DNA of 7,128 nt, from assembly GCA_023268575.1 (NCBI GenBank), contig JALRCL010000691.1, forward strand, positions 1 to 7,128, read 5' to 3'. Shown here one piece after another: positions 1 through 5,487 of the stretch. Every line of letters starts with the position of its first letter. The first letter of the stretch is position 1. The stretch comes from Patulibacter sp. Lineage in GTDB: Bacteria; Actinomycetota; Thermoleophilia; Solirubrobacterales; Solirubrobacteraceae. The position numbers were made by a program, and so were the translations under genes. Below the pieces are notes generated by a model, which saw only the letters and a program-made list of their open reading frames with translations, searched no databases and was not told where the DNA came from.

Positions 1-1989
1 CCGCTCGTTGATCGACACGCGCGCGGCCGGCACCGGCAGCGTGCCGCGACGACGGGCGCGGCGCTTCTCCGCGGCGCAGCCCTGGTCGTGCAGGAGCACG
101 GTCACCCCGTCGACCGCGCGCAGCTCGGCGAGCGCCCCGTCGACGGCGTCGCGGTCGCGGACCTCGGCGTTCGCGGCGAGCGCTGCGCCGCGATAGGCCT
201 CCGGCCGCTCGCTGGTGATGATCGTCCGGGCGACGCCTTCGGCCTCCAGCAGCCGGGTGAGCTCGGGAACGCCGATCCCGCCCTCGACGCGCTGACCGCC
301 GGTCATCGCGACCGCGTCGTTGTAGAGCAGCCGGAACGTCGTCCGCACGCCGCTGGCGACCGCGAAGCGCACGGCGAGCGAGCCCGAGTGCGCGAAGGTC
401 CCGTCGCCGAGGTTCTGCACCCACGCGCCCTCGTGCTCGACGAACGGGTCCAGCCCGACGAACTGCGCGCCCTCGCCGCCCATCTGGGTCGCGCCGATGA
501 CCTCGCCCTTTCCGGTCTGGTCGAGCAGGGCCATCGTGTGGCAGCCGATGCCCGCCCCGACGACCACGCCGTCCGGCGTGCGCAGCGAGGTGTTGTGCGG
601 GCAGCCCGAGCAGAAGAACGGCGTCCGCGCCGGCCCGTCGGCCGCGCCGCCCACCATCGGCAGCGTCACGGGGCGGGCGCGTGGGGCGGCCGGCGCGAGC
701 CGGTCGAGCCGGGCGTCGAGCCGGCGCCGCTCGTCCTCGCCGAGGAGCGGACGCAGGCGCGGTCCCACCACGCGGAGGATCGCGTCGGCGTCGAGCTCGC
801 CGATGGACGGGACGAGCGGCGTGCCGTCGTGATCGCGGGCGCCGACGATCCGGCGCGGCGCCCCCGGGTGTCCGTAGAGCGCGTCGCGCAGCTGGGGCTC
901 GAGGAACGGGCTCTTCTCCTCGACGACGAGCACCTCGTCGAGTCCGCCGGCGAAGCTCCGCAGGCCTTCCACGTCGGCCGGCCACGGCGCCCGGACCTGG
1001 AGCAGTCGGACGCCGGCGGTCGCCAGCCGGGCCTCGTCGAGCCCGACGTCGTGCAACGCCTGGACGAGCTCGTGCCACGTGCGACCGGCGGCGACGATCC
1101 CGACCTCGGCCCGCTCGTCGGCGCACCCGTGCACGACGTTCAGGCCGTTCGCGCGCAGGTAGTCCACCGCGAGCGGCAGGCGGACCTCCACGAGCGAGCG
1201 CTCGAGCTCGAGGTTCGTCGGGGGGAGGATCCGCGCGTTCGGGCGGTGGCGGTACGGCGCGCCGGCCGGCCACGCCCGCTCCGGGCGGACCGGCCGGACG
1301 CGCTCGGGGGCGAGGCGCACGGTGCCGTGGGCGTCGGCGACGGCGGTGACGACCTTCACGGCTGCCCACAGGCCGCTGACGCGGGAGAGCGCCGCGGCGT
1401 GGCGCACGAGGTCGACGGCCTCCTGGACGTCGCCGGGGTAGAGGACCGGAACCTGGAGCGCGGCGAGCGTCGGCTCGGACGCCGACGGCAGGGTGGAGGA
1501 CTTCGCGGCGGGGTCGTCGCCGACGAGCGCGACGACGCCGCCGCCCGGGTCGGTCCCGATGAGGTTGCCGTGGCGGATCGCGTCGGTCGCGCGATCGAGG
1601 CCCGGCGCCTTGCCGAACCACACGCCGAGCACGCCGTCGACCCGCGCGTCGGGACGGTCGGCGAGCAGCTGGGTGCCCCACACGGCGGTCGCGCCGAGCT
1701 CCTCGTTGACGCCGGCGCGGAAGCGCAGCTCGACGTCCTCGGCGAGCTTCGCGGCGCGGCGGACCTCCTGGTCGATCGCGCCGAGCGGCGAGCCCTGGTA
1801 CCCGGAGACGAACCCGGCGGTCCGCCGGCCGGCGGACCGGTCGTCGCGCAGCGCGTCGACGACGCCGCGCACGAGGGCTCCGAGCCCGGTCATGTGGGCG
1901 CGGCCGCTCGCCATCGCGTAGCGCTGCTCCAGCCGGAACGCACCGATCTCGGGAGCGAGATCGCTCCCCGGCGCCAGCATCTCCCTCAT
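1..1989 (-). CDS. Indolepyruvate ferredoxin oxidoreductase, single-chain (IorA-IorB fusion type), N-terminal 663 residues; 3' end outside window
   Basis: Family role: thiamine-diphosphate (TPP) enzyme that oxidatively decarboxylates aryl-pyruvates (indolepyruvate, phenylpyruvate, 4-hydroxyphenylpyruvate) to acyl-CoA, passing electrons to ferredoxin; cytoplasmic aromatic amino acid catabolism. The minus strand is open from ATG at 1989 to base 1. Visible hallmarks: FVSGYQGSPLG (residues 60-70), the pyrimidine-binding-type domain; GDDPAAKSSTLP (157-168); FFCSGCPHNTS (458-468), with C460 and C463; GIGCHTM (480-486); TQMGGEGAQFVG (501-512); the TPP/metal motif NLGDGTF (526-532), then LLYNDAVAMTGGQ (554-566); LHDQGCAAEKRRARRRG (633-649). 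The window ends at RVSINER, where homologues continue into a Cys-rich 4Fe-4S motif and the C-terminal gamma-type domain, so roughly 500 residues should lie outside. Start: ATG 1989 fits the homologous N-terminus; no Shine-Dalgarno precedes it. An ATG three codons later is the alternative. It follows the GntR gene by 291 bp. Substrate could be another 2-oxoacid. Confidence 0.95.
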   Translation of the reverse strand, partial: MREMLAPGSDLAPEIGAFRLEQRYAMASGRAHMTGLGALVRGVVDALRDDRSAGRRTAGFVSGYQGSPLGAIDQEVRRAAKLAEDVELRFRAGVNEELGATAVWGTQLLADRPDARVDGVLGVWFGKAPGLDRATDAIRHGNLIGTDPGGGVVALVGDDPAAKSSTLPSASEPTLAALQVPVLYPGDVQEAVDLVRHAAALSRVSGLWAAVKVVTAVADAHGTVRLAPERVRPVRPERAWPAGAPYRHRPNARILPPTNLELERSLVEVRLPLAVDYLRANGLNVVHGCADERAEVGIVAAGRTWHELVQALHDVGLDEARLATAGVRLLQVRAPWPADVEGLRSFAGGLDEVLVVEEKSPFLEPQLRDALYGHPGAPRRIVGARDHDGTPLVPSIGELDADAILRVVGPRLRPLLGEDERRRLDARLDRLAPAAPRARPVTLPMVGGAADGPARTPFFCSGCPHNTSLRTPDGVVVGAGIGCHTMALLDQTGKGEVIGATQMGGEGAQFVGLDPFVEHEGAWVQNLGDGTFAHSGSLAVRFAVASGVRTTFRLLYNDAVAMTGGQRVEGGIGVPELTRLLEAEGVARTIITSERPEAYRGAALAANAEVRDRDAVDGALAELRAVDGVTVLLHDQGCAAEKRRARRRGTLPVPAARVSINER
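1818..1839. repeat. 22-bp perfect palindrome inside the oxidoreductase gene
   Basis: The left arm CGGTCCGCCGG is followed directly by its exact reverse complement CCGGCGGACCG, with no spacer. It spans codons for about residues 51-57 of the oxidoreductase, just ahead of the SGYQGSPLG motif, about 150 nt into the message. It may be a chance product of GC-rich codons. Confidence 0.6.
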
Positions 1990-2007
1990 GGTCAAGAGAT
2001 CTGACCA
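1989..2007 (-). promoter_or_regulatory. Candidate GntR-type operator at the oxidoreductase start
   Basis: Perfect 6-bp inverted repeat TGGTCA (1989-1994) and TGACCA (2002-2007) with a 7-bp spacer, in one of the least GC-rich short patches of the window. It overlaps the proposed -10 box and touches the first base of the ATG, so a bound protein would block transcription. FadR-subfamily operators usually carry TGGT/ACCA half-sites, generally closer together than here. The GntR gene lies immediately upstream on the same strand, making it the natural candidate ligand. That pairing is inference. Confidence 0.45.
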
Positions 2008-2027
2008 CACTTGGCGCGTCGTGGCAA
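1999..2027 (-). promoter_or_regulatory. Candidate promoter of the oxidoreductase gene
   Basis: On the minus strand a -35-like TTGCCA (2027-2022; 5 of 6 to TTGACA) is separated by 17 bp from a weak -10-like TCAGAT (2004-1999; 3 of 6 to TATAAT). Transcription would begin near 1992, only a few nucleotides before the ATG at 1989, giving a leaderless or nearly leaderless transcript. This agrees with the missing Shine-Dalgarno sequence. Confidence 0.35.
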
Positions 2028-2169
2028 CCCAGCGCGACGGACGGTCGGGTCGTCGCGGCCGGGCGTGGAGGAAGCGGCCCGGGCCATCGAGCGATCGAAC
2101 CGCGCTCGCCCGCGCCGTGCCGCTCCTGACGCGGGTCAGCCCGACGGGCGGGGGGAGGCCGGCGGGGCT

Positions 2170-2196
2170 CCGTCCGTCGGCACGCCGTCCGTCGGC
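2170..2196. repeat. 12-bp direct repeat, two copies
   Basis: CCGTCCGTCGGC occurs exactly at 2170-2181 and 2185-2196, start-to-start distance 15 bp. A looser third relative (CGCCCGTCCGGGCC) follows. It lies about 180-200 bp upstream of the oxidoreductase. It could be an upstream regulator site or replication slippage. Confidence 0.5.
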
Positions 2197-2224
2197 CGAT
2201 CGCCCGTCCGGGCCCCGACCTTCG

Positions 2225-2266
2225 GCCCTCCGATGCTCGGGAGGGCGCCTACCGCCGTACGGCGGT
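2225..2266 (-). terminator. Tandem hairpins behind the GntR gene
   Basis: Reading the minus strand after the stop at 2281, the first structure is a 16-bp perfect palindrome ACCGCCGTACGGCGGT (2251-2266). The second is a 7-bp stem, GCCCTCC/GGAGGGC, with an 8-nt loop (2225-2246). No T-tract follows either, so it is not a classical intrinsic terminator. Actinobacteria often end transcripts at such stems. A 16-bp palindrome alone is not rare at this GC content. Confidence 0.4.
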
Positions 2267-2280
2267 CGAGCGTCCGCCCC

Positions 2281-3054
2281 TCAGACGTGGTCGCCGTCGC
2301 GCCGCAGCGGCAGCAGGAACTCGGGCGTCCGGCGCAGGAGCGTCCGGCCGGTCTCGCGCTCCCACGTCCGCTCGAGCTGCGCGAGGTGCTCGTCCATGAC
2401 CCGATCGACCGCGTCGAGATCGCCCGCGGCGATCGCCTCGACGGTGCGCTGGTGCACGTCGAGCGTCCAGTCGGGCACGAGCGGCACGTGGAGCGCCATG
2501 TCGCGCGCGATCTCCAACCGGCCGAGGATCGTGCGCATGAGCGACGAGACCGTCGTGTTGCCCGACGCGCGGGCGATGGCGAGATGGAAGCGCGTGTCGA
2601 GCTGGAGGAAGCGGTCCTCCTCGCTGCTGAACCGGCCGCGGGCCACGAGCGCGCGCTGCTGGGCGAGGAGGTCCTCCAGTCGGGCCAGGTCCTCCTCCGA
2701 CGCCCGGGCGGCGGCGAGCTGCGCGACGCGCGGCTCGACGAGGCGTCGGGCCTCGAGGACTCCCGGGATCTCCGAGAGCCGCATGCGCGACCCGCGCTGG
2801 ATGAGGTCACGGGGGACGAACTCGCTCACCACCCGCATCCCACCGCCGGGGCCCGGGGCGACAGCCACCACGCCGGCGTCGGCGAGGACCCGGATCGCCT
2901 CCCGGAGCGTCGGGCGGCTGATCTGCATGAGCGCGGCGAGGTCGCGCTCCGAGGGGAGGCGATCGCCTTCGCGCAGCTCGCCCTGGGCGATCCGCTCGGT
3001 GATCTGCTCGACGGCCCCCTCGAACGTGCGGCGAGTCTCGACGGGCTGGAACAC
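2281..3054 (-). CDS. GntR-family transcriptional regulator, FadR subfamily with FCD domain
   Basis: A 257-residue cytoplasmic DNA-binding regulator, normal length for FadR/FCD proteins. The N-terminal winged helix-turn-helix covers about residues 10-75 and includes the family signature LPSERDLA (33-40) and SRPTLREAIRVL (46-57). The C-terminal all-helical FCD ligand-binding domain covers about 95-230. Its putative metal ligands are D153, H157 (FHLAIARASGN), H201 and H223 (DEHL), with the usual D-x3-H and 44/22-residue spacing, so a metal-dependent carboxylic-acid effector is likely. Start: GTG at 3054; no Shine-Dalgarno, but a TATGCT box lies 8 nt upstream. An ATG at 3067 is in another frame. 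Family members commonly repress genes for organic or amino acid catabolism until the substrate binds. The oxidoreductase gene next downstream on the same strand is the obvious target, and an inverted repeat at its start is a candidate site. The effector cannot be read from sequence. Confidence 0.93.
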   Translation of the reverse strand: MFQPVETRRTFEGAVEQITERIAQGELREGDRLPSERDLAALMQISRPTLREAIRVLADAGVVAVAPGPGGGMRVVSEFVPRDLIQRGSRMRLSEIPGVLEARRLVEPRVAQLAAARASEEDLARLEDLLAQQRALVARGRFSSEEDRFLQLDTRFHLAIARASGNTTVSSLMRTILGRLEIARDMALHVPLVPDWTLDVHQRTVEAIAAGDLDAVDRVMDEHLAQLERTWERETGRTLLRRTPEFLLPLRRDGDHV

Positions 3055-3062
3055 CAGCGCTG

Positions 3063-3068
3063 AGCATA
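3063..3068 (-). promoter_or_regulatory. -10-like box TATGCT upstream of GntR gene
   Basis: TATGCT fits the actinobacterial TAnnnT -10 pattern and lies 8 nt before the GTG at 3054, predicting a leaderless or nearly leaderless transcript. No convincing -35 is visible. A 12-bp palindrome GGACGGCCGTCC (3082-3093) sits just upstream where an operator could act. A TGGTCA half-site like those in the candidate oxidoreductase operator occurs at 3113-3118. Confidence 0.45.
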
Positions 3069-3078
3069 CCCGCGGCCG

Positions 3079-3093
3079 GTCGGACGGCCGTCC
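3079..3093. promoter_or_regulatory. Palindrome and shared 10-mer in the GntR promoter region
   Basis: GGACGGCCGTCC (3082-3093) is a perfect palindrome. It overlaps GTCGGACGGC (3079-3088), a 10-mer that also occurs at 6642-6651 in front of the TIM-barrel gene. In both cases it lies 8-10 bp upstream of the -10-like box in the same orientation. It may be a common promoter-proximal element or a GC-driven coincidence. Confidence 0.3.
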
Positions 3094-3181
3094 CCGACGG
3101 ACGATGGGCGGATGGTCAGCGGCGCGGACCGGGATGGCGCCTGCGCGCCAGGGGAGCGGCGACGCGACGGGACGGCGAGGC

Positions 3182-3224
3182 GGCGTCCCGGCGCGACGCC
3201 CTGCGCCGCGCCGTCGGCGCGGCG
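3182..3224 (-). terminator. Tandem hairpins behind the desaturase gene
   Basis: Starting 10 nt after the stop (3235), the minus strand can form a 9-bp stem CGCCGCGCC/GGCGCGGCG with a 3-nt loop (3204-3224). Next comes a 6-bp stem GGCGTC/GACGCC with a 7-nt loop (3182-3200). A third small stem TGGCGC/GCGCCA lies further on (3135-3150). There is no T-tract. Position right behind the stop supports a termination or transcript-stabilising role. Confidence 0.5.
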
Positions 3225-3234
3225 GCTCCGGGGG

Positions 3235-4158
3235 TCAGGCGGCGGACTCGGACGCCAGCGCGCCCGAGGTCCCTCCGGCACCGGCGAGCTTCTCCGCCTG
3301 GCGCTCGCGGCTGATGAAGACCGGCTTGCTCATGAGCCCGAGCGCGACGAACCCGCGGATGACGAGCGCGGAGAGGTCGACCTCGTACCAGCGCATGCCG
3401 TGGCTCGCCGAGCGCGGGAACGCGTGGTGGTTGTGGTGCCACGACTCGCCGAGCGAGAGGATCGCGAGGAACGGGTTGTTGCGCGAGTGGTCGTCGACGT
3501 CGAAGCGCGTGTAGCCCGAGAAGTGGCAGATCGAGTTGATGCTCCACGTCACGTGGTGGAGGAAGAAGATCCGGACGAGGCCGGCCCAGACGAAGGTCTG
3601 CAGGGCTCCGCCGAGGGTGCCGTGGTAGAGCCAGCCGGCGACGAACGGCAGGCCGAGGCTCGCGAGCGCGATGAACGGGAAGGCCTTCGAGATCCGGACG
3701 AGGCCGCGGTCGCGCACGAGGTCGGGGCAGTGCTTGCGGGGCGTGCCGTGCTCGACGCTCGAGGACCAGAGCCAGCCCATGTGGGCGTGGAGGAGGCCGC
3801 GGAGGCCCTCGCCGCCGCCGACGTGCGGGGAGTGCGGATCGCCCTCCTGGTCGGTGTGGCTGTGGTGCTTGCGGTGGTTGGCGGCCCAGATCAGCGCGGG
3901 CCCCTCGATCGCCGTCGAGCCGGCGATGACGAACCCGTAGCGGACCCACGGCTTCGCCTGGACGGCGCCGTGCGTCAGCAGGCGGTGGAAGCCGATCGTC
4001 ACCCCGAAGGCGCCGATGAGGTAGGTCCCGACGAGCATCGCCAGGTCGAAGGTCGTGACGTGGGACCCCCAGAGCAGGGCGATCGCGGTCAGGACGCCGA
4101 CGAACGGCAGGATCACGACGACGACGTTCATCGCCCGCGTGGCGCGAGAGAGCTTCAT
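3235..4158 (-). CDS. Membrane fatty acid (delta-9-type acyl) desaturase
   Basis: Integral membrane di-iron enzyme that introduces a cis double bond into saturated acyl chains using O2 and reduced ferredoxin or a similar donor, raising membrane fluidity. Length is 307 residues, usual for bacterial acyl-CoA/acyl-lipid delta-9 desaturases without a fused cytochrome b5. All three histidine boxes are present: H58-RLLT-H63, H95-RK-H98-H99-S-H101, and H241-H-N-H244-H245. The NSICH motif (208-212) supplies a further ligand. Hydrophobic segments lie at about 11-32, 36-56, 72-92, 160-178 and 184-200. The phrase SLGESWHHNHHAFPRSASHG is typical of the family. Start: ATG at 4158, with TACCGT 6 nt upstream and only a weak GTGG in place of a Shine-Dalgarno. 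The Ala/Ser-rich C-terminal tail looks variable. No ferredoxin, reductase or lipid gene is adjacent, so the electron donor must be encoded elsewhere. Double-bond position is inferred from the family. Confidence 0.95.
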   Translation of the reverse strand: MKLSRATRAMNVVVVILPFVGVLTAIALLWGSHVTTFDLAMLVGTYLIGAFGVTIGFHRLLTHGAVQAKPWVRYGFVIAGSTAIEGPALIWAANHRKHHSHTDQEGDPHSPHVGGGEGLRGLLHAHMGWLWSSSVEHGTPRKHCPDLVRDRGLVRISKAFPFIALASLGLPFVAGWLYHGTLGGALQTFVWAGLVRIFFLHHVTWSINSICHFSGYTRFDVDDHSRNNPFLAILSLGESWHHNHHAFPRSASHGMRWYEVDLSALVIRGFVALGLMSKPVFISRERQAEKLAGAGGTSGALASESAA

Positions 4159-4164
4159 GCCGCC

Positions 4165-4170
4165 ACGGTA
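4165..4170 (-). promoter_or_regulatory. -10-like box TACCGT upstream of desaturase
   Basis: On the minus strand TACCGT (TAnnnT) ends 6 nt before the ATG at 4158, the spacing expected if transcription starts at the start codon itself. No clear -35 hexamer is seen, which would fit an activator-dependent promoter. Confidence 0.4.
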
Positions 4171-4218
4171 TGCGCGGGAGGCGCGCGGTTCTGCGGCTCA
4201 GGGCGAGAAGATCGTGGT

Positions 4219-4237
4219 GGTTCTTGCGCGGTTCGTG
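4219..4237. promoter_or_regulatory. 11-bp-period direct repeat upstream of desaturase
   Basis: GGTTCTTG (4219-4226) and GGTTCGTG (4230-4237) match at 7 of 8 positions and start 11 bp apart, so both face the same side of the helix. They lie about 61-79 bp upstream of the desaturase ATG, in a patch less GC-rich than its surroundings. OmpR/PhoB-type response regulators bind paired direct repeats of this period. Which regulator, if any, binds here is unknown. Confidence 0.3.
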
Positions 4238-4251
4238 ATGAAGTCGCGGAC

Positions 4252-4288
4252 GCGGGCCGCGGCGTCGGCCCGCTCCGGACGGGTCCGG
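4252..4288 (-). terminator. Tandem hairpins behind the nucleotidyltransferase gene
   Basis: After the stop at 4311, the minus strand can form CCGGA/TCCGG with a 4-nt loop (4275-4288), then GCGGGCC/GGCCCGC, a 7-bp stem with an 8-nt loop (4252-4273). No T-tract follows. They separate the nucleotidyltransferase from the desaturase promoter and are a plausible terminator. Confidence 0.4.
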
Positions 4289-4310
4289 CGCCCGCACGGT
4301 CCGCGGCGCG

Positions 4311-5309
4311 TCAGAAGACGACGAACTCGCGGGCCAGCGGACCGAGCTCGGTCTCGAAGAGCAGCGCGACGAGGCCGCGCTCGAACTCGCGCGCCAGGCG
4401 ACGGACCTCGTCGAAGGTCTGGTCGTCGGGCGCCGCGGTCCGCGTCAGCGCCTCGAGGTGCTGGCGGATCTCCGGGTCGCCGAGCAGGCCGATCCACCGG
4501 TCGTAGGCACCGAGGGTGCGCAGGCCGGTGTCGACGGCGCCGTAGGCGAGGAACGCGGCCGCCAGGCGGTCCGTCGGCGGTGCGGCGAGCTCGTCGAGGA
4601 GGAACGTGCGCTGGTCGTCGCGGCGGTGCTGGTGGCAGCGCAGCACCGGGATCAGACCGCCGGCGAAGAGCAGCTTGCGGTTCAGGCGGAGCTTCGCGTT
4701 GCGCAGGCCCCACTTGCGCTCGCTCTCGCGCTCCTTGCCGGCGAAGTCGACGCAGATCGTCCGCCAGTAGCGGATGAGGTCGTTCAGGAGGAAGCGCGGC
4801 GGCCGGTAGTCCTTCGCCTGGCCCGCGACGTAGCCGTCGACGACGCGCGAGAAGGCGTCGCGATACGCCGTCGCGCCGACGACGGGCAGCGACTCGAGCA
4901 GCAGCAGCATCCGCCGCGTGAGGTTCGCGTTGGAGTCGTGCTCGAGGCCGATCCGCCCGACGAGCTCGTCGACGAAGACCTGCACGCCGAAGACGTCCTG
5001 GGTTCCCGGCTTCGCCTCGCCGACCCCGAGCACGCCGCCGACGTCGGCCACCGCGGGCCGCGCGCCGGACCGCTCCCGACCGTCGAGCAGGATGAGGAAG
5101 TCGTCGTCGCTGCCGGCGGTCCGCTCGCGCCGGCCCCACGAGCCCATGAGGACGACCGAGGCGCCCGGGTCCAGTGGGACGTCGCGGAGGCGGCGCTGCA
5201 TGTCGTCGAGGTCGCGGCCGGTCCGCTCGCGCGCGGCGACGAGGTGCGGGAAGCCGCGCCGGCCGTGGTCCGCGAGTCGCTCGAGGGCGCCGTGGGGGCT
5301 GTCGTCCAC
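4311..5309 (-). CDS. Stand-alone nucleotidyltransferase (Pol-beta superfamily) with helical C-terminal region; target unknown
   Basis: I do not recognise a named family. From GTG at 5309 the protein has 332 residues. The core motif is VVLMGSWGRRERTAGSDDDF (about 52-71): G56-S57, then ten residues, then D68 and D70, the G[GS]-x(9-13)-DxD metal-binding signature of the Pol-beta nucleotidyltransferase superfamily. D69 occupies the position usually hydrophobic. VQVFVDEL (about 109-116) offers the third carboxylate, D114. The C-terminal two thirds look alpha-helical, with a conserved-looking basic stretch around RFLLNDLIRYWRTICVDF and KWGLRNAKLRLNRK (about 172-212). Such proteins transfer NMP to proteins, RNA or small molecules; substrate cannot be read here. 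Start choice: the frame stays open to 5582, but translation upstream of 5309 is Pro/Arg/Gly-rich and covers hairpins, so I reject it. GGGGA lies 13 nt before the GTG. ATG at 5201 (296 residues) is the alternative but removes a plausible leading helix. No partner toxin or antitoxin gene is adjacent. Confidence 0.8.
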   Translation of the reverse strand: MDDSPHGALERLADHGRRGFPHLVAARERTGRDLDDMQRRLRDVPLDPGASVVLMGSWGRRERTAGSDDDFLILLDGRERSGARPAVADVGGVLGVGEAKPGTQDVFGVQVFVDELVGRIGLEHDSNANLTRRMLLLLESLPVVGATAYRDAFSRVVDGYVAGQAKDYRPPRFLLNDLIRYWRTICVDFAGKERESERKWGLRNAKLRLNRKLLFAGGLIPVLRCHQHRRDDQRTFLLDELAAPPTDRLAAAFLAYGAVDTGLRTLGAYDRWIGLLGDPEIRQHLEALTRTAAPDDQTFDEVRRLAREFERGLVALLFETELGPLAREFVVF

Positions 5310-5343
5310 GCGGGTGGGTACGTCCCCGGGCGGCGTTTCCCTG

Positions 5344-5369
5344 CCGGGGCCGCGAGATCGCGGCCCCGG
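5344..5369. other. Strong GC hairpin, 11-bp stem with AGAT loop
   Basis: CCGGGGCCGCG (5344-5354) pairs perfectly with CGCGGCCCCGG (5359-5369) around a 4-nt AGAT loop. It is one of the strongest inverted repeats in the window and starts 35 bp upstream of the nucleotidyltransferase GTG. With no gene ending towards it and no T-tract it is not an ordinary terminator. It could be a leader structure or, as DNA, a protein-binding palindrome. Confidence 0.5.
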
Positions 5370-5394
5370 GCGACGCGCGCCGCGGCCGCGACCG

Positions 5395-5411
5395 GGCCCC
5401 CGCACGGGGCC
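5395..5411. other. Small GC hairpin GGCCCC/GGGGCC
   Basis: A 6-bp stem with a 5-nt CGCAC loop between the two larger hairpins of this region. It is weak on its own and noted because it adds to the clustering. Confidence 0.3.
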
Positions 5412-5466
5412 GTCGGCCGCCGGCCGCGCGGTCCGGCGCGGACGGCGTCGACCCCCGGCAGGTGCA

Positions 5467-5487
5467 GGGGGATCAGGTGGATCCCCC
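5467..5487 (+). promoter_or_regulatory. Hairpin presenting a Shine-Dalgarno-like AGGTG loop
   Basis: GGGGGATC (5467-5474) pairs with GATCCCCC (5480-5487); the 5-nt loop is AGGTG, a direct match to the anti-Shine-Dalgarno complement AGGAGGTGATC. A GTG codon begins immediately after the stem at 5488, leaving the optimal 8-nt spacing from AGGTG. Folding would display the ribosome site in the loop while crowding the start codon. A translational control function is inference. Confidence 0.45.

Larger units (their letters stand above)
1990..2280. other. Intergenic region between the GntR stop and the oxidoreductase start
   Basis: A 291-bp gap with no convincing gene. From the oxidoreductase side it holds the candidate operator and promoter (1989-2027), a 7-bp inverted repeat CGCGACG/CGTCGCG with an 11-nt spacer (2033-2057), a 12-bp direct repeat (2170-2196) and two hairpins behind the GntR stop (2225-2266). 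Reading frames open across it translate to Arg/Pro-rich low-complexity sequence and look non-coding. The gap suggests the two genes are transcribed separately. Confidence 0.6.

Noticed and set aside
88..2004. 638-codon plus-strand open frame
   Set aside because: It is antisense to, and in codon register with, the oxidoreductase. Its product is Arg/Ala/Glu-rich with no motif, while the opposite strand carries many family hallmarks. Long antisense frames are expected at this GC content.
2170..2196. Beginning of a CRISPR or longer tandem array
   Set aside because: Only two exact 12-bp copies with a 3-bp spacer, no further regular units and no cas gene; recorded as a simple direct repeat.
3135..3150. 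TGGCGC/GCGCCA hairpin upstream of the GntR promoter
   Set aside because: Six-base GC stem of a kind that occurs often by chance here; mentioned only as a possible extra stem behind the desaturase terminator pair.
2011..3514. Overlapping plus-strand frames (350 and 508 codons) across the GntR gene
   Set aside because: Low-complexity Arg/Ser/Pro-rich translations running through intergenic hairpins; the minus strand encodes a complete FCD-type GntR protein.
3112..4506. 464-codon plus-strand frame over the desaturase
   Set aside because: Shadow of the desaturase, whose three histidine boxes on the minus strand are unmistakable.
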